NCBI RefSeq assembly: GCF_907163085.1
Contig: NZ_CAJQTX010000009.1
Coordinates: forward strand, 310,001-374,000
DNA: 64,000 bases
From: Candidatus Accumulibacter sp. ACC003
Lineage (GTDB): Bacteria > Pseudomonadota > Gammaproteobacteria > Burkholderiales > Rhodocyclaceae
Direction of reading: 5' to 3'
Shown here piece after piece: positions 45,151 to 54,355 of the stretch. The stretch's first letter is position 1. The number at the start of each line of letters is the position of its first letter. A program made the translations under genes and the position numbers. The notes below the pieces were generated by a model. It saw only the letters and a program-made list of their open reading frames with translations. It ran no database searches and was not told the origin of the DNA.

Positions 45151-48067
45151 CGAAACGCAGCTTTCACCCGCAGGGCGCATGGCGCCTCGGCAGCTGACGC
45201 TTGACGAGACGCTTGCCCAAGCGCTCGGCAAGGCGCTCGCCTGCCACCATGCCGGTCAGCTCAACGAAGCCGAACAACTTTATCGGGCAATCGTGCGGGC
45301 GATGCCAAATCACGCCGAAGCTAATCACCAGCTGGGTCTGCTGGAAAAAGAACGGCAGCAGCCTGCCGCCGCCCTACCGCATTTCCTGGCAGCACTCGAA
45401 GCCAGCCCGGAGTCCCATCGCTACTGGCTGAGCTACATCGAGGCGATGCTGCTGGCAGGCCAGAACGACGCCGCGCGCGGAGTGCTCGCGCTCGGCCGGC
45501 AACACGGCCTGGCCGGTGAAGCCGTCGACGCCCTGGCGCGGCGCCTGGAGGATAGTGGCCAGGACAAACCCATCCCGAAAGAGCCAGAGCATGCTCAGAA
45601 ACCGGCAGCGCGCAAGCCGCCGGCCAGAAGCGCCAGCAAGCGCAGCGCGGCACCAAGCGACCAGGAAATGGACACGCTGGTCGAACTGTTCAATGCCGGG
45701 CGCCATGGCGAGGGAGAAAATCTGGCCACGGCACTGACCGAGCGCTTCCCGGAGCACGGTTTTGGCTGGAAAGTGCTGGGGGCGCTGCGCAAGTCGCAGG
45801 GGCGCAATGCAGAAGCGCTGACCGCGATGCAAAACGCCGTACGCCTGCTGCCACGCGACGCGCAAGTACACAGTAACCTCGGACTGGTATTGGCCGACCT
45901 GGGGCAAGCGATCGAAGCCGAAGCGTGCCAGCGGCGAGCGCTCAAGATCAACCGCCAGTTCGCCGAAGCACACTACAACCTGGGCAAGCTCCTCGGGGCA
46001 CAGGAACGCCACCAGGAAGCGCTGAGCAGTTATCGGCGCGCAGTGGCTTTGAAGCCTGACTTTGCCATCGCCCACAGCAACCTGGGAAACACCCTGGTGG
46101 CGCTGGAACGTCTCACGGAGGCCGAGGCGGCTTACCGGCGAGCGCTGAAGTCGCAACCAAACCTGGCCGAGGCGCACAACAACCTTGGCAGAAGCCTCAA
46201 GATGCAAAGCCGGCTAGACGAAGCGGAAGCCAGTTACCGACGGGCTCTGGAACTCAAGCCGGATTACGCCGAAGCGCATAGCAACCTCGGAGAAGTGCTG
46301 TCGGGACAGGGCAAACTGAGCGAAGCGGAGACCGCCGTGCGCCGTGCACTGGAGCTCAAACCCGATCTTGCCGAAGCATATTACAACCTGGGCAACGTCC
46401 TCTGCGACCTGAAGCGTCTCGCCGAAGCCGAAGCCGCGTGGCGCAGTGCGTTGGCCCACAAAGCAGATTTTGCCGAAGTGCTGGTAGTCATGGGCTCATC
46501 GTTCAAAGGCCAGGGGCGACTCGAAGACGCGGAGAATTGCCTGCTCCGGGCGCTGGAGTTGAAACCTGACTTTGCCGTGGCGCGCTACAACCTGGGCAAC
46601 GTCTTCCATGACCAGAGCCGCTTTGGCGATGCCGAAGCGAGCTTTCGCGGCGCGCTGGAGCTCTCGCCCAACATGGCCAATGCCTTCCTCAACCTCGGCG
46701 TGGTGCTGAACGCACTCGGCCGCTACATAGAGGCTGACGAGGCCTATGAGCGGGCGCTGGAGTTGCAACCCCACTACCCGCTGGCGTATAGCAACACGCT
46801 TTACAGCCACAGCCACAACGAAGCGGTCGATGCGCAGAAGCTGTTCGCCAGACACTGCGGCTTTGGCGAACGCTTTGAAGCCCCGCTGCGCCCTGACTGG
46901 CAGCCGCACAGCAATGGCAAAGATCCCGAGCGACGCCTGCAGGTAGGGATCGTGTCGGGCGACTTCCACAATCACGCCGTTGCCAACTTCATCGAACCGG
47001 TACTCATACACCTCGCCGACTCCGAGCGACTCTCGCTCCACGCCTACGACAACAGCCCCGTCGACGACCACGTGACACAGCGCCTGCGCTGCCACTTCGC
47101 GCACTGGCATCCGGTTACCGGCGTTTCCGACGCTGACCTCGCCGACCATGTCCGTGCCGACGCGATTGACATTCTCATCGACCTGACCGGTCACACCGCG
47201 CATAGCCGACTACTTAGCTTTGCTCGCAAACCGGCACCGCTACAGGCGAGCTGGATAGGCTACCCGGGCACCACTGGCCTGCAGGCGATGGATTACTTTG
47301 TCGCCGATCCTTTCTTTTTGCCGGGTAGCGAGTTTGACGAGCTGTTCACCGAGAAGATCGTTCGCCTGCCGGCGACGGCACCCTTCCTGCCTTTCGCCGG
47401 CGCGCCAGAGGTAGCTGCGCTGCCGGCTCTCAGCACCGGGCATATCACCTTTGGCAGCTTCAACCGGCCAACCAAGATCAGCCCGCCGGTGATCGCGCTG
47501 TGGTCGCAACTGTTGACCGCCTTGCCCAATTCCCGGATGCTTCTGGCCGCGATGCAGCCGGACGGACGAGTCGCCCGACTAATCGAGGACTTTGCGCGCA
47601 ATGGCATCGATCGAGACCGACTGAGCTTTCAGCCGCGCTCCGATATGCCGACCTATCTGGCGCAACATCACGAAGTGGACATTTGTCTCGACACCTTCCC
47701 CTATACCGGCGCAACGACCACCTATCACGCCTTGTGGATGGGCGTCCCGACACTGACGCTGGCTGGTCGAACGGTTGCCGGGCGCCCCGGTGCAGCGATC
47801 CTCGGCCAGGTTGGACTGGAATCCTTCATCAGCCGCGATACGGCCGACTTCGTTGCCCGAGGCGTCGCCTTGGCAGCAGATATTTCGGCGTTGGCCCGCC
47901 TGCGCAGCGAACTGCGCGAGCGTCTGGGTCGGTCGGCGATGGGCCAGCCAAAACTGATTGCGGCCAGCCTCGAGCGCGCCTTGCGCATCATGTGGCAACG
48001 TTGGTGCAAGGGCCTGCCCGCCGAGGCCTTCGAGGTGTGCGCGCAGGATCTCCAGGATCCATGCTAG
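45131..48067 (+). CDS. TPR-GT41 (SPINDLY/OGT-type) protein glycosyltransferase, likely flagellin-specific
   Basis: 978 residues from the ATG at 45131, with AGGAG ten bases upstream. An ATG at 45122 is too close to that site. Order: three degenerate TPRs (about 20-130), a basic Ala/Lys/Pro linker (about 140-175), then about eleven 34-residue TPRs up to 550. The C-terminus is a GT41 catalytic domain (about 590-970) with G-I-V-S-G-D-F-H-N-H-A-V (His615 at the position of the OGT active-site histidine). Lys782 lies in R-P-T-K-I-S-P, and F-P-Y-T-G-A-T-T-T-Y-H-A-L-W-M-G-V-P-T-L forms the nucleotide-binding loop. The gene overlaps the FliK-like gene, so it is made with the flagellar proteins. Caulobacter FlmG is a flagellin glycosyltransferase with TPR and GT-B parts, a good precedent. 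I infer O-glycosylation of the Ser/Thr-rich flagellin. The sugar donor is unknown. Confidence 0.9.
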   Translation: MSSSQTDETQLSPAGRMAPRQLTLDETLAQALGKALACHHAGQLNEAEQLYRAIVRAMPNHAEANHQLGLLEKERQQPAAALPHFLAALEASPESHRYWLSYIEAMLLAGQNDAARGVLALGRQHGLAGEAVDALARRLEDSGQDKPIPKEPEHAQKPAARKPPARSASKRSAAPSDQEMDTLVELFNAGRHGEGENLATALTERFPEHGFGWKVLGALRKSQGRNAEALTAMQNAVRLLPRDAQVHSNLGLVLADLGQAIEAEACQRRALKINRQFAEAHYNLGKLLGAQERHQEALSSYRRAVALKPDFAIAHSNLGNTLVALERLTEAEAAYRRALKSQPNLAEAHNNLGRSLKMQSRLDEAEASYRRALELKPDYAEAHSNLGEVLSGQGKLSEAETAVRRALELKPDLAEAYYNLGNVLCDLKRLAEAEAAWRSALAHKADFAEVLVVMGSSFKGQGRLEDAENCLLRALELKPDFAVARYNLGNVFHDQSRFGDAEASFRGALELSPNMANAFLNLGVVLNALGRYIEADEAYERALELQPHYPLAYSNTLYSHSHNEAVDAQKLFARHCGFGERFEAPLRPDWQPHSNGKDPERRLQVGIVSGDFHNHAVANFIEPVLIHLADSERLSLHAYDNSPVDDHVTQRLRCHFAHWHPVTGVSDADLADHVRADAIDILIDLTGHTAHSRLLSFARKPAPLQASWIGYPGTTGLQAMDYFVADPFFLPGSEFDELFTEKIVRLPATAPFLPFAGAPEVAALPALSTGHITFGSFNRPTKISPPVIALWSQLLTALPNSRMLLAAMQPDGRVARLIEDFARNGIDRDRLSFQPRSDMPTYLAQHHEVDICLDTFPYTGATTTYHALWMGVPTLTLAGRTVAGRPGAAILGQVGLESFISRDTADFVARGVALAADISALARLRSELRERLGRSAMGQPKLIAASLERALRIMWQRWCKGLPAEAFEVCAQDLQDPC

Positions 48068-48238
48068 ACCGCGCGGCGCATCTCGCATCCAGCGACCATG
48101 TCGACGGGCGTGCGGCGGCGAGTTCCCGCGTCGCCCGAGCGCCGACCGGCGCCGTGCCGCCAATCGCACGCGCCGACAAAGCGCTCGTGACGATGATTTC
48201 TCTCGCCAGCGACTGCACAACACCCTGGGCCGCCTGAC

Positions 48239-48919
48239 ATGGAGCGCGTAAAACTCATCATCTACGGTAACGGCCAGATGGCGCGCATGTTCCTTCATTT
48301 CGCACGCAGCGAATTCGACGTACTCGCCTTCACGGTGGACCGTGCGGTCTTGAACGAGACCGAAATCGAGGGTCTACCGGTGCTTGCCTTCGATCAACTT
48401 GAGCAGCAGTTTTCGCCAGGCGAGCACAAATTGATCACCGCCGTCGGCTACCTGGAAATGAACGAACTGCGCGCGCAAAAGTACGCCGAGGCACGCGCCA
48501 GAGGGTATCAATTCGCCAACTACATTCACCCGTCGGTGGTTTGGCACGCCAACATCATCGCCGGGGAAAACAACGTCGTTCTCGACCACGTGGCGATCCA
48601 TCCCTACACACGACTCGGCAACAGCAACTTCATCTGCAGCAACGCCTCGATTGGCCACGGCTGCACCATCGGGGACAATTGCTGGATCAACTCGGGCGTT
48701 GCCATCGGCGGTGAAACGCGACTCGGCGACGGCTGCTTCCTGGGACTTAACGCCACCATCGGCGACAACATCGCGCTGGCAGCTGGCTGCTACATTGGTG
48801 CGAACACGCTGCTGACGCGTAGCACGCAAGCCGAAGAGGTGTACATCTCCGGCAATGGCGAACGTTTCCCGCTCGCCGCCAAAGGCTTCCAACAGTTTAT
48901 TTCGCGTACGCCCCGCTGA
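48239..48919 (+). CDS. PglD/NeuD-like sugar O/N-acyltransferase (left-handed beta-helix)
   Basis: 226 residues. The N-terminal Rossmann-like domain (about 1-85) has I-I-Y-G-N-G-Q-M-A-R, and the hexapeptide-repeat beta-helix (about 95-210) has N-Y-I-H-P-S-V-V, A-S-I-G-H-G-C-T-I-G-D-N-C-W-I-N, and L-G-D-G-C-F-L-G. This is the PglD/NeuD/VioB architecture. Such enzymes acylate the amino group of a UDP- or dTDP-4-amino-sugar. It is preceded by 171 bases without a gene and followed 5 bases later by the acyl ligase. The acyl donor here could be acetyl-CoA, or the product of the ligase-ACP system encoded next. Confidence 0.88.
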   Translation: MERVKLIIYGNGQMARMFLHFARSEFDVLAFTVDRAVLNETEIEGLPVLAFDQLEQQFSPGEHKLITAVGYLEMNELRAQKYAEARARGYQFANYIHPSVVWHANIIAGENNVVLDHVAIHPYTRLGNSNFICSNASIGHGCTIGDNCWINSGVAIGGETRLGDGCFLGLNATIGDNIALAAGCYIGANTLLTRSTQAEEVYISGNGERFPLAAKGFQQFISRTPR

Positions 48920-48924
48920 CCACC

Positions 48925-50478
48925 ATGCCCGATAGTCTGTGCGCTTCGCCCATCTACCAGCGCTTCCAGCAGTGCGCGACGGCCAGCCCGGACAAGTCTG
49001 CGCTGGTCGTCGGCGACGACTGCCGCAGCTACCGCGAACTGCTGATGCAGGTCGATGCCCTGGCCGACGCCCTGGCCGCCGCCGGGCTGCGCTGCGGCGA
49101 GCACATTGGCGTGCTGCTCCCCAACTGCCCGGAGTTCGCCGTCGTCCTGCTGGCCGCCGCCCGCCTCGGCGCAGTCATCGTTCCGCAAAGCATGGGGCTG
49201 GCCGCCGCAGCGCTGGAAAACACCTTCACCAGCGCCGCTGTACAACACCTCGTCGCCTGGGCGGGTGCTGCCGACAAGCTCAGCCCGGCAACACTGGCGC
49301 TGGCCGATCGGGGCTTGCGCTTGAGCGTCGGCGGATCGCTGCCGGGCTGGACGGCGCTGACGGCAATGATGACCGCCGACCACCCTGGAAGCTCTGCCAC
49401 GCCCCTCGTCAAAGGCGAATTGCCCTTCTTGATGGTGCTCACCTCGGGCTCCACGGGCGAACCGAAACCGATCCTGCTCAGCCAGCAGACGAAGATCCTG
49501 CGTGCCGAAGCGGCGGCCAGCTTGTACGGTGTCGGCGCCGCCGACATCACCCTGGCGGCGACGCCGCTCTACCACTCCCTGGCTCAGCGCCTGCTGCTGA
49601 TGCCCTTGATGGCCGGTGGTACGAGCATCGTGATGGCGCATTTCTCAGCGGCCGCCTGGATCGACACCGTGCTGCGCTATCAGGTCAGCTTTTCGATCGC
49701 CGTGTCCTCGCAACTCAAGCAGATCCTGGCTCATCTGATCGCCTCCGGCCAAGCGCTGCCCTCTTTACGTTGCCTGGTATCGTCGTCGGCGCTGCTCGAC
49801 GACGATACCAAGGGGCAACTGCTGGCGCATCTGCAATGCGACTTCCACGAATGTTACGGCGCCTCCGAAATCGCCATTGCCACCAACCTGTCGCCGGCCG
49901 CTGCCGGGCACAAGCTCGGTTCGGTAGGCACGGCCATTCCCGGAACCGAAGTCGTGATCGTCGGCGAAGACGGTAAGCCGGCAGCCGTCGGCAACTCCGG
50001 CGAGATCGTCTGCCGCACGCCGATGTGCTACAGCGGTTACTACCGCCAAGCGGAGGCTACCGCCGCCGCCCGCTGGGGTGACTTTTTCCGCACCGGCGAC
50101 CTGGGGACTATGGACGACCAGGGTTTCCTCTATTTCCGTGGCAGAATCAAGGACATCATCATTACGGGTGGGGTCAACGTTTACCCCAGGGATATCGAGG
50201 ATATCGTCTCCAGCCATCCCGCGGTCAGGGAATGCGCGGCGATTCCCCTGCTCGACGAGCAGCTGGGCGAAGTAGCTGCAGTGGTGGTCGCCTTCAAGAA
50301 CCCCGACAAGCCGCCCGCGCTGCGCGATATACAACGCCTGTGCATGCAAAGCCTTGGCGACTTTCAGCAGCCTCGCCGTTTCTTCGTACTTCCCGAATTG
50401 CCCAGGAACGCCATGGGCAAGCTCGACAAGCCAGCGTTGCGGCACCTCTATTCATCGACCAACCGGAGTTCGTGCTAA
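48925..50478 (+). CDS. Acyl-adenylating ligase (ANL superfamily, acyl-CoA/ACP synthetase)
   Basis: 517 residues. The P-loop is T-S-G-S-T-G-E-P-K-P near 173, the A5 motif is C-Y-G-A-S-E, the A7-A8 region is G-D-L-G-T-M-D-D-Q-G-F-L-Y-F-R-G-R-I-K-D, and the C-terminal lysine is Lys499 in A-M-G-K-L-D. It activates a carboxylic acid to acyl-AMP and passes it to CoA or a pantetheine arm. A stand-alone acyl carrier protein is encoded two genes on, so loading of that ACP is the likely role. The acid cannot be read from sequence. It starts 5 bases after the acyltransferase gene, with Gfo/Idh/MocA 2 bases after. Confidence 0.92.
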   Translation: MPDSLCASPIYQRFQQCATASPDKSALVVGDDCRSYRELLMQVDALADALAAAGLRCGEHIGVLLPNCPEFAVVLLAAARLGAVIVPQSMGLAAAALENTFTSAAVQHLVAWAGAADKLSPATLALADRGLRLSVGGSLPGWTALTAMMTADHPGSSATPLVKGELPFLMVLTSGSTGEPKPILLSQQTKILRAEAAASLYGVGAADITLAATPLYHSLAQRLLLMPLMAGGTSIVMAHFSAAAWIDTVLRYQVSFSIAVSSQLKQILAHLIASGQALPSLRCLVSSSALLDDDTKGQLLAHLQCDFHECYGASEIAIATNLSPAAAGHKLGSVGTAIPGTEVVIVGEDGKPAAVGNSGEIVCRTPMCYSGYYRQAEATAAARWGDFFRTGDLGTMDDQGFLYFRGRIKDIIITGGVNVYPRDIEDIVSSHPAVRECAAIPLLDEQLGEVAAVVVAFKNPDKPPALRDIQRLCMQSLGDFQQPRRFFVLPELPRNAMGKLDKPALRHLYSSTNRSSC

Positions 50479-50480
50479 AC

Positions 50481-51608
50481 ATGGCCGAGAGCTTCCTCGC
50501 CCCGCTGCGTCTCGGTTTCATCGGTGGCGCGATTACCTCGGCGGTAGGCTACACGCACTTCAATTCGAGTCGTCTGGACGGCCATTTCCGCGTCGATTGC
50601 GGCTGTTTCAGCCGTCGTGCCAGCAACAATGAGGAAACAGCGCGCACCTACGGCGTCGCCAGCGAACGCACCCACGCCACCTGGCAGCAACTCCTCGAAC
50701 TTGAGCGCGACGCGCTCGATGCCATCGTGATCCTTACACCAACTCCCGATCATCGCCAGATCGCCATCGCCGCGCTCGACGCCGGCTACGCCGTAATCTG
50801 TGAAAAGGCGCTGGCGACATCCAGCGCAGAGTGCCGTGCGATCGGCGATGCGGTAAATCGCAACGGCGGCTTCCTGGCGGTTACCTACAACTATTCAGGC
50901 TATCCCATGGTGCGGGAACTGCGCCAACTCATCGCCAACGGCAGTCTGGGTCGCATTCAGCAGATCCACATCGAGATGCCGCAGGAAGGCTTCCTGCGCC
51001 AGGGCGCAGCCCCCCAGGCGTGGCGCCTCAAGGACTACGACATCCCGACGGTGTCGCTCGATCTCGGGGTACACGTACATCACCTGACTCATTTTCTGAC
51101 TGGTGGCCAGCGCCCGCTGGAAGTCGTCGGCGAACAGAGTACCTACGGGCAGTTCGAGGGCATCATCGACAACGTCTATTGCCTGGCCCGATACAACGAC
51201 GAGCTGCGCGTCCAGGCCTGGTACGGCAAGACCGCGCTAGGCTACCGCAATGGCCTGCGCATTCGCGTATTCGGTAGCCTGGCCAGCGCCGAATGGCTGC
51301 AGATGGAACCCGAAGATCTACGGCTTAATCGCGCCGATGGTAGCCACATCGTCCTCGACCGCGGGTCGGGCGACGCCGACGTCGCCCAACAGCCGCGCTA
51401 CAATCGTTTCAAGGCTGGCCACCCCTCTGGCTTCATCGAAGCTTTTGCCAACCTTTATGCGGACATCGCCGATCATCTGCGCCACTACCGCGCACGGCAG
51501 CCGACACCGAGTGAGTTCGTCTTCGGTGCGCGGGAATCAGAACAAGGGCTGCGCTTCCTCGAAGCGATCTCGCGCTCAGCCCGGACCAGACAATGGGAGG
51601 CACCGTGA
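50481..51608 (+). CDS. Gfo/Idh/MocA-family oxidoreductase
   Basis: 375 residues from the ATG at 50481, two bases after the ligase stop. The Rossmann motif is L-G-F-I-G-G-A-I-T-S-A-V near residue 12, the E-K-A-L motif (C-E-K-A-L-A-T) is near 110, and D-L-G-V-H-V-H-H-L lies near 195. The E-K-P/A lysine is the usual catalytic residue. These NAD(P) enzymes oxidise or reduce sugars and related polyols, for example UDP-sugar 3-dehydrogenases such as WlbA. A role in making a 3-oxo or 3-amino sugar fits with the aminotransferases in this island, but the substrate is not known. Confidence 0.9.
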   Translation: MAESFLAPLRLGFIGGAITSAVGYTHFNSSRLDGHFRVDCGCFSRRASNNEETARTYGVASERTHATWQQLLELERDALDAIVILTPTPDHRQIAIAALDAGYAVICEKALATSSAECRAIGDAVNRNGGFLAVTYNYSGYPMVRELRQLIANGSLGRIQQIHIEMPQEGFLRQGAAPQAWRLKDYDIPTVSLDLGVHVHHLTHFLTGGQRPLEVVGEQSTYGQFEGIIDNVYCLARYNDELRVQAWYGKTALGYRNGLRIRVFGSLASAEWLQMEPEDLRLNRADGSHIVLDRGSGDADVAQQPRYNRFKAGHPSGFIEAFANLYADIADHLRHYRARQPTPSEFVFGARESEQGLRFLEAISRSARTRQWEAP

Positions 51609-51630
51609 GTGCCCAGAACAAGGACTGCCC

Positions 51631-51879
51631 ATGACCGACGATTCAATTAAAAACTTCCTTGGCCAGTTGCTCAGCGAAAAGGGCTCACTGCCCGACGCCG
51701 TATCGCTAGCGTCTTACCGCTATCTTGCCAACGGCCACATAGACTCGCTTTCCTTCATTAAATTCACCTTCCGCATCGAGGAGCATTTCGGCTTTCGCTT
51801 TTCCGAGTCGGACCTGCTTAATGATCAAATAAAAACCGTCGGCGGTCTCGCCACCCTGATTGCCACGAAGCTGCGTTAA
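51631..51879 (+). CDS. Stand-alone acyl carrier protein
   Basis: 82 residues from the ATG at 51631 with AGGA upstream. A four-helix ACP with phosphopantetheine site Ser39 in G-H-I-D-S-L-S-F-I-K. Only one such ACP is in the island. It is very different from housekeeping AcpP, which has D-S-L-D-T-V-E. With the ligase and the acyltransferase it would carry an activated acyl group. It lies 22 bases after the MocA gene and 24 bases before the aminotransferase. Confidence 0.88.
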   Translation: MTDDSIKNFLGQLLSEKGSLPDAVSLASYRYLANGHIDSLSFIKFTFRIEEHFGFRFSESDLLNDQIKTVGGLATLIATKLR

Positions 51880-51903
51880 CCCTGGCCCACCGAGAAGGTA
51901 TTC

Positions 51904-53205
51904 ATGCACGCCCAAGAAATAGACAAGGCCGAGAGTAACGTGTCACTGCTAAGCGCCTACGGGAAATACCTGCTTCCTGTCCTCACGTTCCGCGATATAG
52001 TCCTCGTGCGCGGCCAAGGCTGCTACGTCTGGGACGCCAGCGGAAACAAATACCTGGACTTGAATAGCGGCCAGTTTTGCTCGATACTCGGCCACTCCAA
52101 CCCGGGAGTCGCCCGGCGAATGGTCGAGATCTGCCAAACCTTGCAGCACACGGATACCTCAACCCTGTCGGCACCGGTTCTACAGGCCGCCAGGAAAATT
52201 CACGACTGCGCACCGGAAATGAATGCTCGGACAATTTTCTTGTCGACTGGTGCGGAAGCGGTAGAATGCTGCCTCAAGTATGCGAAGCACATAAAGGAGC
52301 GGCCTGGAATTATCTCGTTTGATCGCGGTTACCACGGTCTGACGCACGGAACTGCAGCGTATTCGTTATCTCGAGACAAAATCAGACCGCCGGTCGACTA
52401 TTCATACGAAACCCCGGCACCTCTCGTCTATGGTGATGCCGATGACGCCCCAGAAATCGAGCGCTGCATCGAGCGCTTTCGGGAGATTGTCGCCTCTGAC
52501 CGGGAAAATATTGCCGCCGCGATCTTTGAGCCGATCATTTCCGGCGGCGGCTTCTTTTTTCCCCCGCGCCGGTATTTCAAGGCGATCAGGAAGATCTGCG
52601 ACGACAATGACATCTTTCTTATTTTCGACGAATGCCAGACCGGATTCGGGAGAACGGGCAGCTGGTTCTATTATCAGCAGCTCGAATGCATTCCGGATTT
52701 TGTCGTCTGTGCCAAAGCCATGGGCCTCGGCTACCCCGTTTCGTGCGTGATCGTCAATGGCAACACCATTGCGCACGTCAAATTCGCCATGGAGTACTTC
52801 AGCTCGCACCAGAATGAAGCCTTCGCCGGCGCCCTGGTATCTTATTTGATCGACGAGATCCACGCCGGCGACCTGTTGACCATCAACAAGCACTCCGGAG
52901 CGACCCTCCTGGCGACACTGACCTCGCTCGCCCGAGAGTTTCCTGTCATCAAGAATCCAAGGGGGAAAGGGTTGATGTGCGCATTCGATCTAGACACTCC
53001 CGGAGCGGCCGACAGCAAGAAAGCCGGTGACTATTTTTGCCGAATCGCGCAGGATAATGGCTTGCTCATGCAGCACTGCAACTTCGGGAAAACGATACGC
53101 CTATTGCCAAGTTATGTCGCCGAAAAGGACGACTTCAATTTCTTTTCCGCGCAGCTGGAAAAGACACTGAGCCACTTCCAGGCTTCACTTACTCCGTCAC
53201 TCTAA
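51904..53205 (+). CDS. Class III aminotransferase (PLP)
   Basis: 433 residues. Schiff-base Lys271 in V-V-C-A-K-A-M-G-L-G-Y-P, the aspartate motif F-D-E-C-Q-T-G-F-G-R-T-G, and S-T-G-A-E-A-V-E near the start of the large domain. Class III members act on omega-amino groups, and related enzymes include glutamate-1-semialdehyde aminomutase. In this setting it could aminate an aldehyde made by the alcohol dehydrogenase at 54356, giving an amino-acyl or amino-sugar group. GC content drops visibly from here on. Confidence 0.92.
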   Translation: MHAQEIDKAESNVSLLSAYGKYLLPVLTFRDIVLVRGQGCYVWDASGNKYLDLNSGQFCSILGHSNPGVARRMVEICQTLQHTDTSTLSAPVLQAARKIHDCAPEMNARTIFLSTGAEAVECCLKYAKHIKERPGIISFDRGYHGLTHGTAAYSLSRDKIRPPVDYSYETPAPLVYGDADDAPEIERCIERFREIVASDRENIAAAIFEPIISGGGFFFPPRRYFKAIRKICDDNDIFLIFDECQTGFGRTGSWFYYQQLECIPDFVVCAKAMGLGYPVSCVIVNGNTIAHVKFAMEYFSSHQNEAFAGALVSYLIDEIHAGDLLTINKHSGATLLATLTSLAREFPVIKNPRGKGLMCAFDLDTPGAADSKKAGDYFCRIAQDNGLLMQHCNFGKTIRLLPSYVAEKDDFNFFSAQLEKTLSHFQASLTPSL

Positions 53206-53217
53206 AGAGGCATCCGA

Positions 53218-54279
53218 ATGCTGTTTTCCGATCTGGACCTGACCCATTTGCGTGCTGCGATCAACGACATCCACGAGAAGAAACTCGTCCTGTGGGGGGC
53301 CGGACGACGACTCAAGGGCTTTATTGAAGAATTCTGCGGCGAGTCAAAGCTCTTGCCAAAGCCTCTGTGCGTTTGCGACAGCACGCGCGACATTCCCGAG
53401 AAGGAACTATTTGGCATCCCGGTAATGTCATTTTCAGAGGTACGGAACATGTCCCCTCAGGATACGGTGATCATCATGACTGCCGGGCTGCTCGAGCTAC
53501 AGGCAAAGGTCGTATCTAACGAACTGTACTATTTCCCAATCTATCACTGCCGGAGTTTCGAGGCCTACTCCTACCTCCAAGAAAACATGGCAGACTGTGA
53601 CCGCTGCATTGATCTGCTAGCCGACCAGAGATCGAAAGAAGTCTATCGTAAACGCATCGAAAACATACTTTTTGGCCAACTCTGGGATCAATCGCTATAC
53701 AGCGCCAACCCCTACTTCGGGAACGAGATCAACGAAGTTCTCGACGATTCAGGCCAGCTTGTTTTTGCCGGTGCTTTCAATGGCAAGCACATCGAACGTG
53801 CAATTCTGAATAACCCCGCAATACGGGTTACCGCGTTTGAGCCAAGTACAAGCTGGTCCAGATTTCTCGCCGAAAAATTCAAGAACAACCCTCGGATTAC
53901 GATCAACAACAAAATTCTCTGGAGCGAGAATCGCTTCCTCGCATTCGACGATGACGACTCCAATGCCGGCCTTGACGCGCATGTCTGCGGGGACGCTGCG
54001 CTCACTAAGCACAAGCGCGAAGCAGTAGCCATCGACGAGTACGTCGACGGAAAAGTGTCGATGATTGCCCTCGACGTCGAGGGCTCCGAGCAACTTGCAT
54101 TGAAAGGAGCCTCCGAGACCATCGCACGTGACCATCCAAAACTATGCATCTGCCTTTACCACACGCTTGACGATTACTTCAGGATTCCCCTCCTGATCAG
54201 TGAAAACTCGGACTACCAGCTACGCGTCAAACATCATTCCTGCATTAGCGTCATCGAGACCGTTCTCTACACCGTCTAA
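53218..54279 (+). CDS. FkbM-family methyltransferase with N-terminal nucleotide-binding-like domain
   Basis: 353 residues from the ATG at 53218. The N-terminal 110 residues form a Rossmann-like unit (K-L-V-L-W-G-A-G-R-R-L-K-G-F) similar to the first domain of PglD-type proteins. The C-terminal half is an FkbM SAM methyltransferase with T-A-F-E-P-S, V-A-I-D-E-Y-V and the diagnostic I-A-L-D-V-E-G-S-E. FkbM enzymes O-methylate sugars and antibiotic hydroxyls. It is likely to methylate the sugar or acyl chain of the flagellin glycan. The codon use is more AT-rich than in the flagellar genes. Confidence 0.88.
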   Translation: MLFSDLDLTHLRAAINDIHEKKLVLWGAGRRLKGFIEEFCGESKLLPKPLCVCDSTRDIPEKELFGIPVMSFSEVRNMSPQDTVIIMTAGLLELQAKVVSNELYYFPIYHCRSFEAYSYLQENMADCDRCIDLLADQRSKEVYRKRIENILFGQLWDQSLYSANPYFGNEINEVLDDSGQLVFAGAFNGKHIERAILNNPAIRVTAFEPSTSWSRFLAEKFKNNPRITINNKILWSENRFLAFDDDDSNAGLDAHVCGDAALTKHKREAVAIDEYVDGKVSMIALDVEGSEQLALKGASETIARDHPKLCICLYHTLDDYFRIPLLISENSDYQLRVKHHSCISVIETVLYTV

Positions 54280-54355
54280 CAGCATATGAAGCCGCCTCCG
54301 TATACGCTCGGTTGTTTTTTCTTCTACGCTGGCGCTGGCCACGAAGTGTCCCCGC

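Noticed and set aside
48068-48238. Short frame between the GT41 and PglD-like genes
   Set aside because: No ribosome site and composition like a shadow of the GT41 end; treated as a 171-base gap.
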